In this document: positions 62,926 through 64,000 of the stretch, in pieces | Numbering within the stretch: the first letter of the stretch is position 1 | How the letters are laid out: each line of letters opens with the position of its first letter | Assembly (NCBI RefSeq): GCF_050436995.1 | Contig: NC_134766.1 | Span: 6,448,001-6,512,000 of the forward strand | Direction of reading: 5' to 3' | From: Anticarsia gemmatalis | Taxonomy: Eukaryota; Arthropoda; Insecta; Lepidoptera; Erebidae | Length of the DNA stretch: 64,000 nucleotides | Made by a program: the position numbers and the translations under genes | Notes under the pieces: model-generated | Seen by the model: only the letters and a program-made list of their open reading frames with translations | What the model was told of the DNA's origin: nothing | Databases searched by the model: none

Positions 62926-63596
62926 ATGTACTACTTATTCCTTTAATAGTTTGGAAAAAGTAAATAGGGAGTACTGTATAAAATTTTGTTAAATCGACTC
63001 ATGTGTGTGGTGTATCGCGTACAGATCGAGTTCCAAGCGTTTTTAAAGAAATTTTCTAGCGATACTATTAAGCATACTTATATTTTATAAATCGATCTCG
63101 GCAGTTTTATAATTGCAAAACAATTTTAACGAAGTAACGAAACTGGAAAACAGAATATACCGCAACGTTTTATGCGTTCTTTTTTTCATACTAAGCCTAG
63201 ATAAGATGCAAATTATAGGTAAAGTAGGTAAGTATAACAATCAATTTATAAACCATTTCATAAGAAAAAAGGGATTCATCTTCATCTAAAGATATTAAAC
63301 TAACATATTTACACACACACATCCTATCAGAGCTGTCAGTAAACATCAAGTACTTGAGTAAGACGTTTAAGTTTGAGCTAGGATTAAGTGCCGCGCGATA
63401 AGCCTGTCTACTGTCTAGTCTAACTATAAACCTATGTTTACATGTCTAGCCAAGACGTAATTATTTTAATATTGAGTATTTAAAATAAATAGAATATTAG
63501 ATTTATACCTACGATGTAGAAATGTTTTAAAATTTTGAGAAGTAATATAAGCAATAATAATGACTATAATTAAAGAGTTCTTCTTTTTTTAATCCG

Positions 63597-63700
63597 TGAA
63601 TGTGTGACTGCTGGGCAAAAGTCTACGAAACGAAAGAGGGGTTAGGGCCTTGACTCTAACACGTCGGCCAAGGATGGGTTCAAGACTATGCCTACTACTA
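63597..63700 (-). mobile_element. LINE 3' end, 'cccagcagtggga' family, diverged
   Basis: gtgactgctgggcaaaagtc, aggggttagggccttgac, cacgtcggccaagg. Confidence 0.6.
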
Positions 63701-64000
63701 AGAATAAGATAAGTGTCAAAAAGTCCATAAAAATTATAAAGATTGTCTATATCCCTGAACCAATAATATCCCTGTTATTTAGGAAACCCATTACTTGGGA
63801 ACGTCTGATCTATTATATCAAACTTTCAAAGAAAAAAAAAACCTCATAAAACTTGTCTAAAATATTTAAATCCTCAAGCAATTGTTTTAGGTAAAATTTC
63901 ACAAAAACAATTACAAAGAAATTAGACCACGAAATACCAGGCTAGCATAAAAACGAAAGAGCTCTAAGATAAATTCATAGCCTCACGAATTCAGCGCACG

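Noticed and set aside
1..64000. CRISPR arrays
   Set aside because: No regularly spaced direct repeats with unique spacers; tandem repeats present are contiguous satellites.

Overview
The window looks like a gene-poor, AT-rich stretch of an insect nuclear genome, most likely a moth or butterfly (Lepidoptera). The basis is spliced coding exons with GT/AG borders, no bacterial gene layout, and a dense set of short repeats typical of lepidopteran genomes. These repeats are Helitrons with TC...CTAG ends, SINEs with 5S rRNA-like or tRNA-like heads, LINE 3' ends carrying a 'cccagcagtggga' block, a mariner-type MITE and several foldback elements. Species cannot be set from sequence alone.

Left part (1-12.2 kb): the 3' portion of one plus-strand gene in five exons (3419-3515, 4699-4860, 6369-6416, 8134-8256, 11677-12174). 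It encodes a chymotrypsin-fold serine protease homologue. By alignment from memory of the family, all three catalytic positions are changed (His57 to Val, Asp102 to His, Ser195 to Asn). The C terminus carries an unusual extension of about 116 residues, rich in Pro/Thr/Ser at its start. The first exon(s) lie upstream of the window. Introns hold a Helitron, two tRNA-type SINEs and a 5S-type SINE.

Middle (12.2-32.2 kb): no convincing gene; fragments of a LINE open reading frame, Helitrons, SINEs and foldback elements. One Helitron (24841-25072) sits inside an older LINE 3' end.

32.2-34.6 kb: a short minus-strand exon (32221-32350) with acceptor, start codon for MADPDAFDDE and donor looks like the first coding exon of an unidentified gene. 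Next to it is a 1579-bp insertion flanked by a 13-bp target-site duplication. It carries the C-terminal part of a non-LTR retrotransposon reverse transcriptase with a CCHC motif and restriction-like endonuclease, plus a 49-base A run at the end opposite to that expected for the coding strand.

Right part (34.6-64 kb): intergenic or intronic DNA dominated by transposon remnants. The most striking is a 485-bp MITE at 39501-39985 with TIRs near 95 bp and four internal stem-loops. Others are a 213-bp mariner-type MITE, an 11-bp minisatellite, a 143-bp tandem duplication, long perfect hairpins, and a duplicated SINE block split by a Helitron near 58.5-59.2 kb. No rRNA gene, bona fide tRNA gene or CRISPR array was found.
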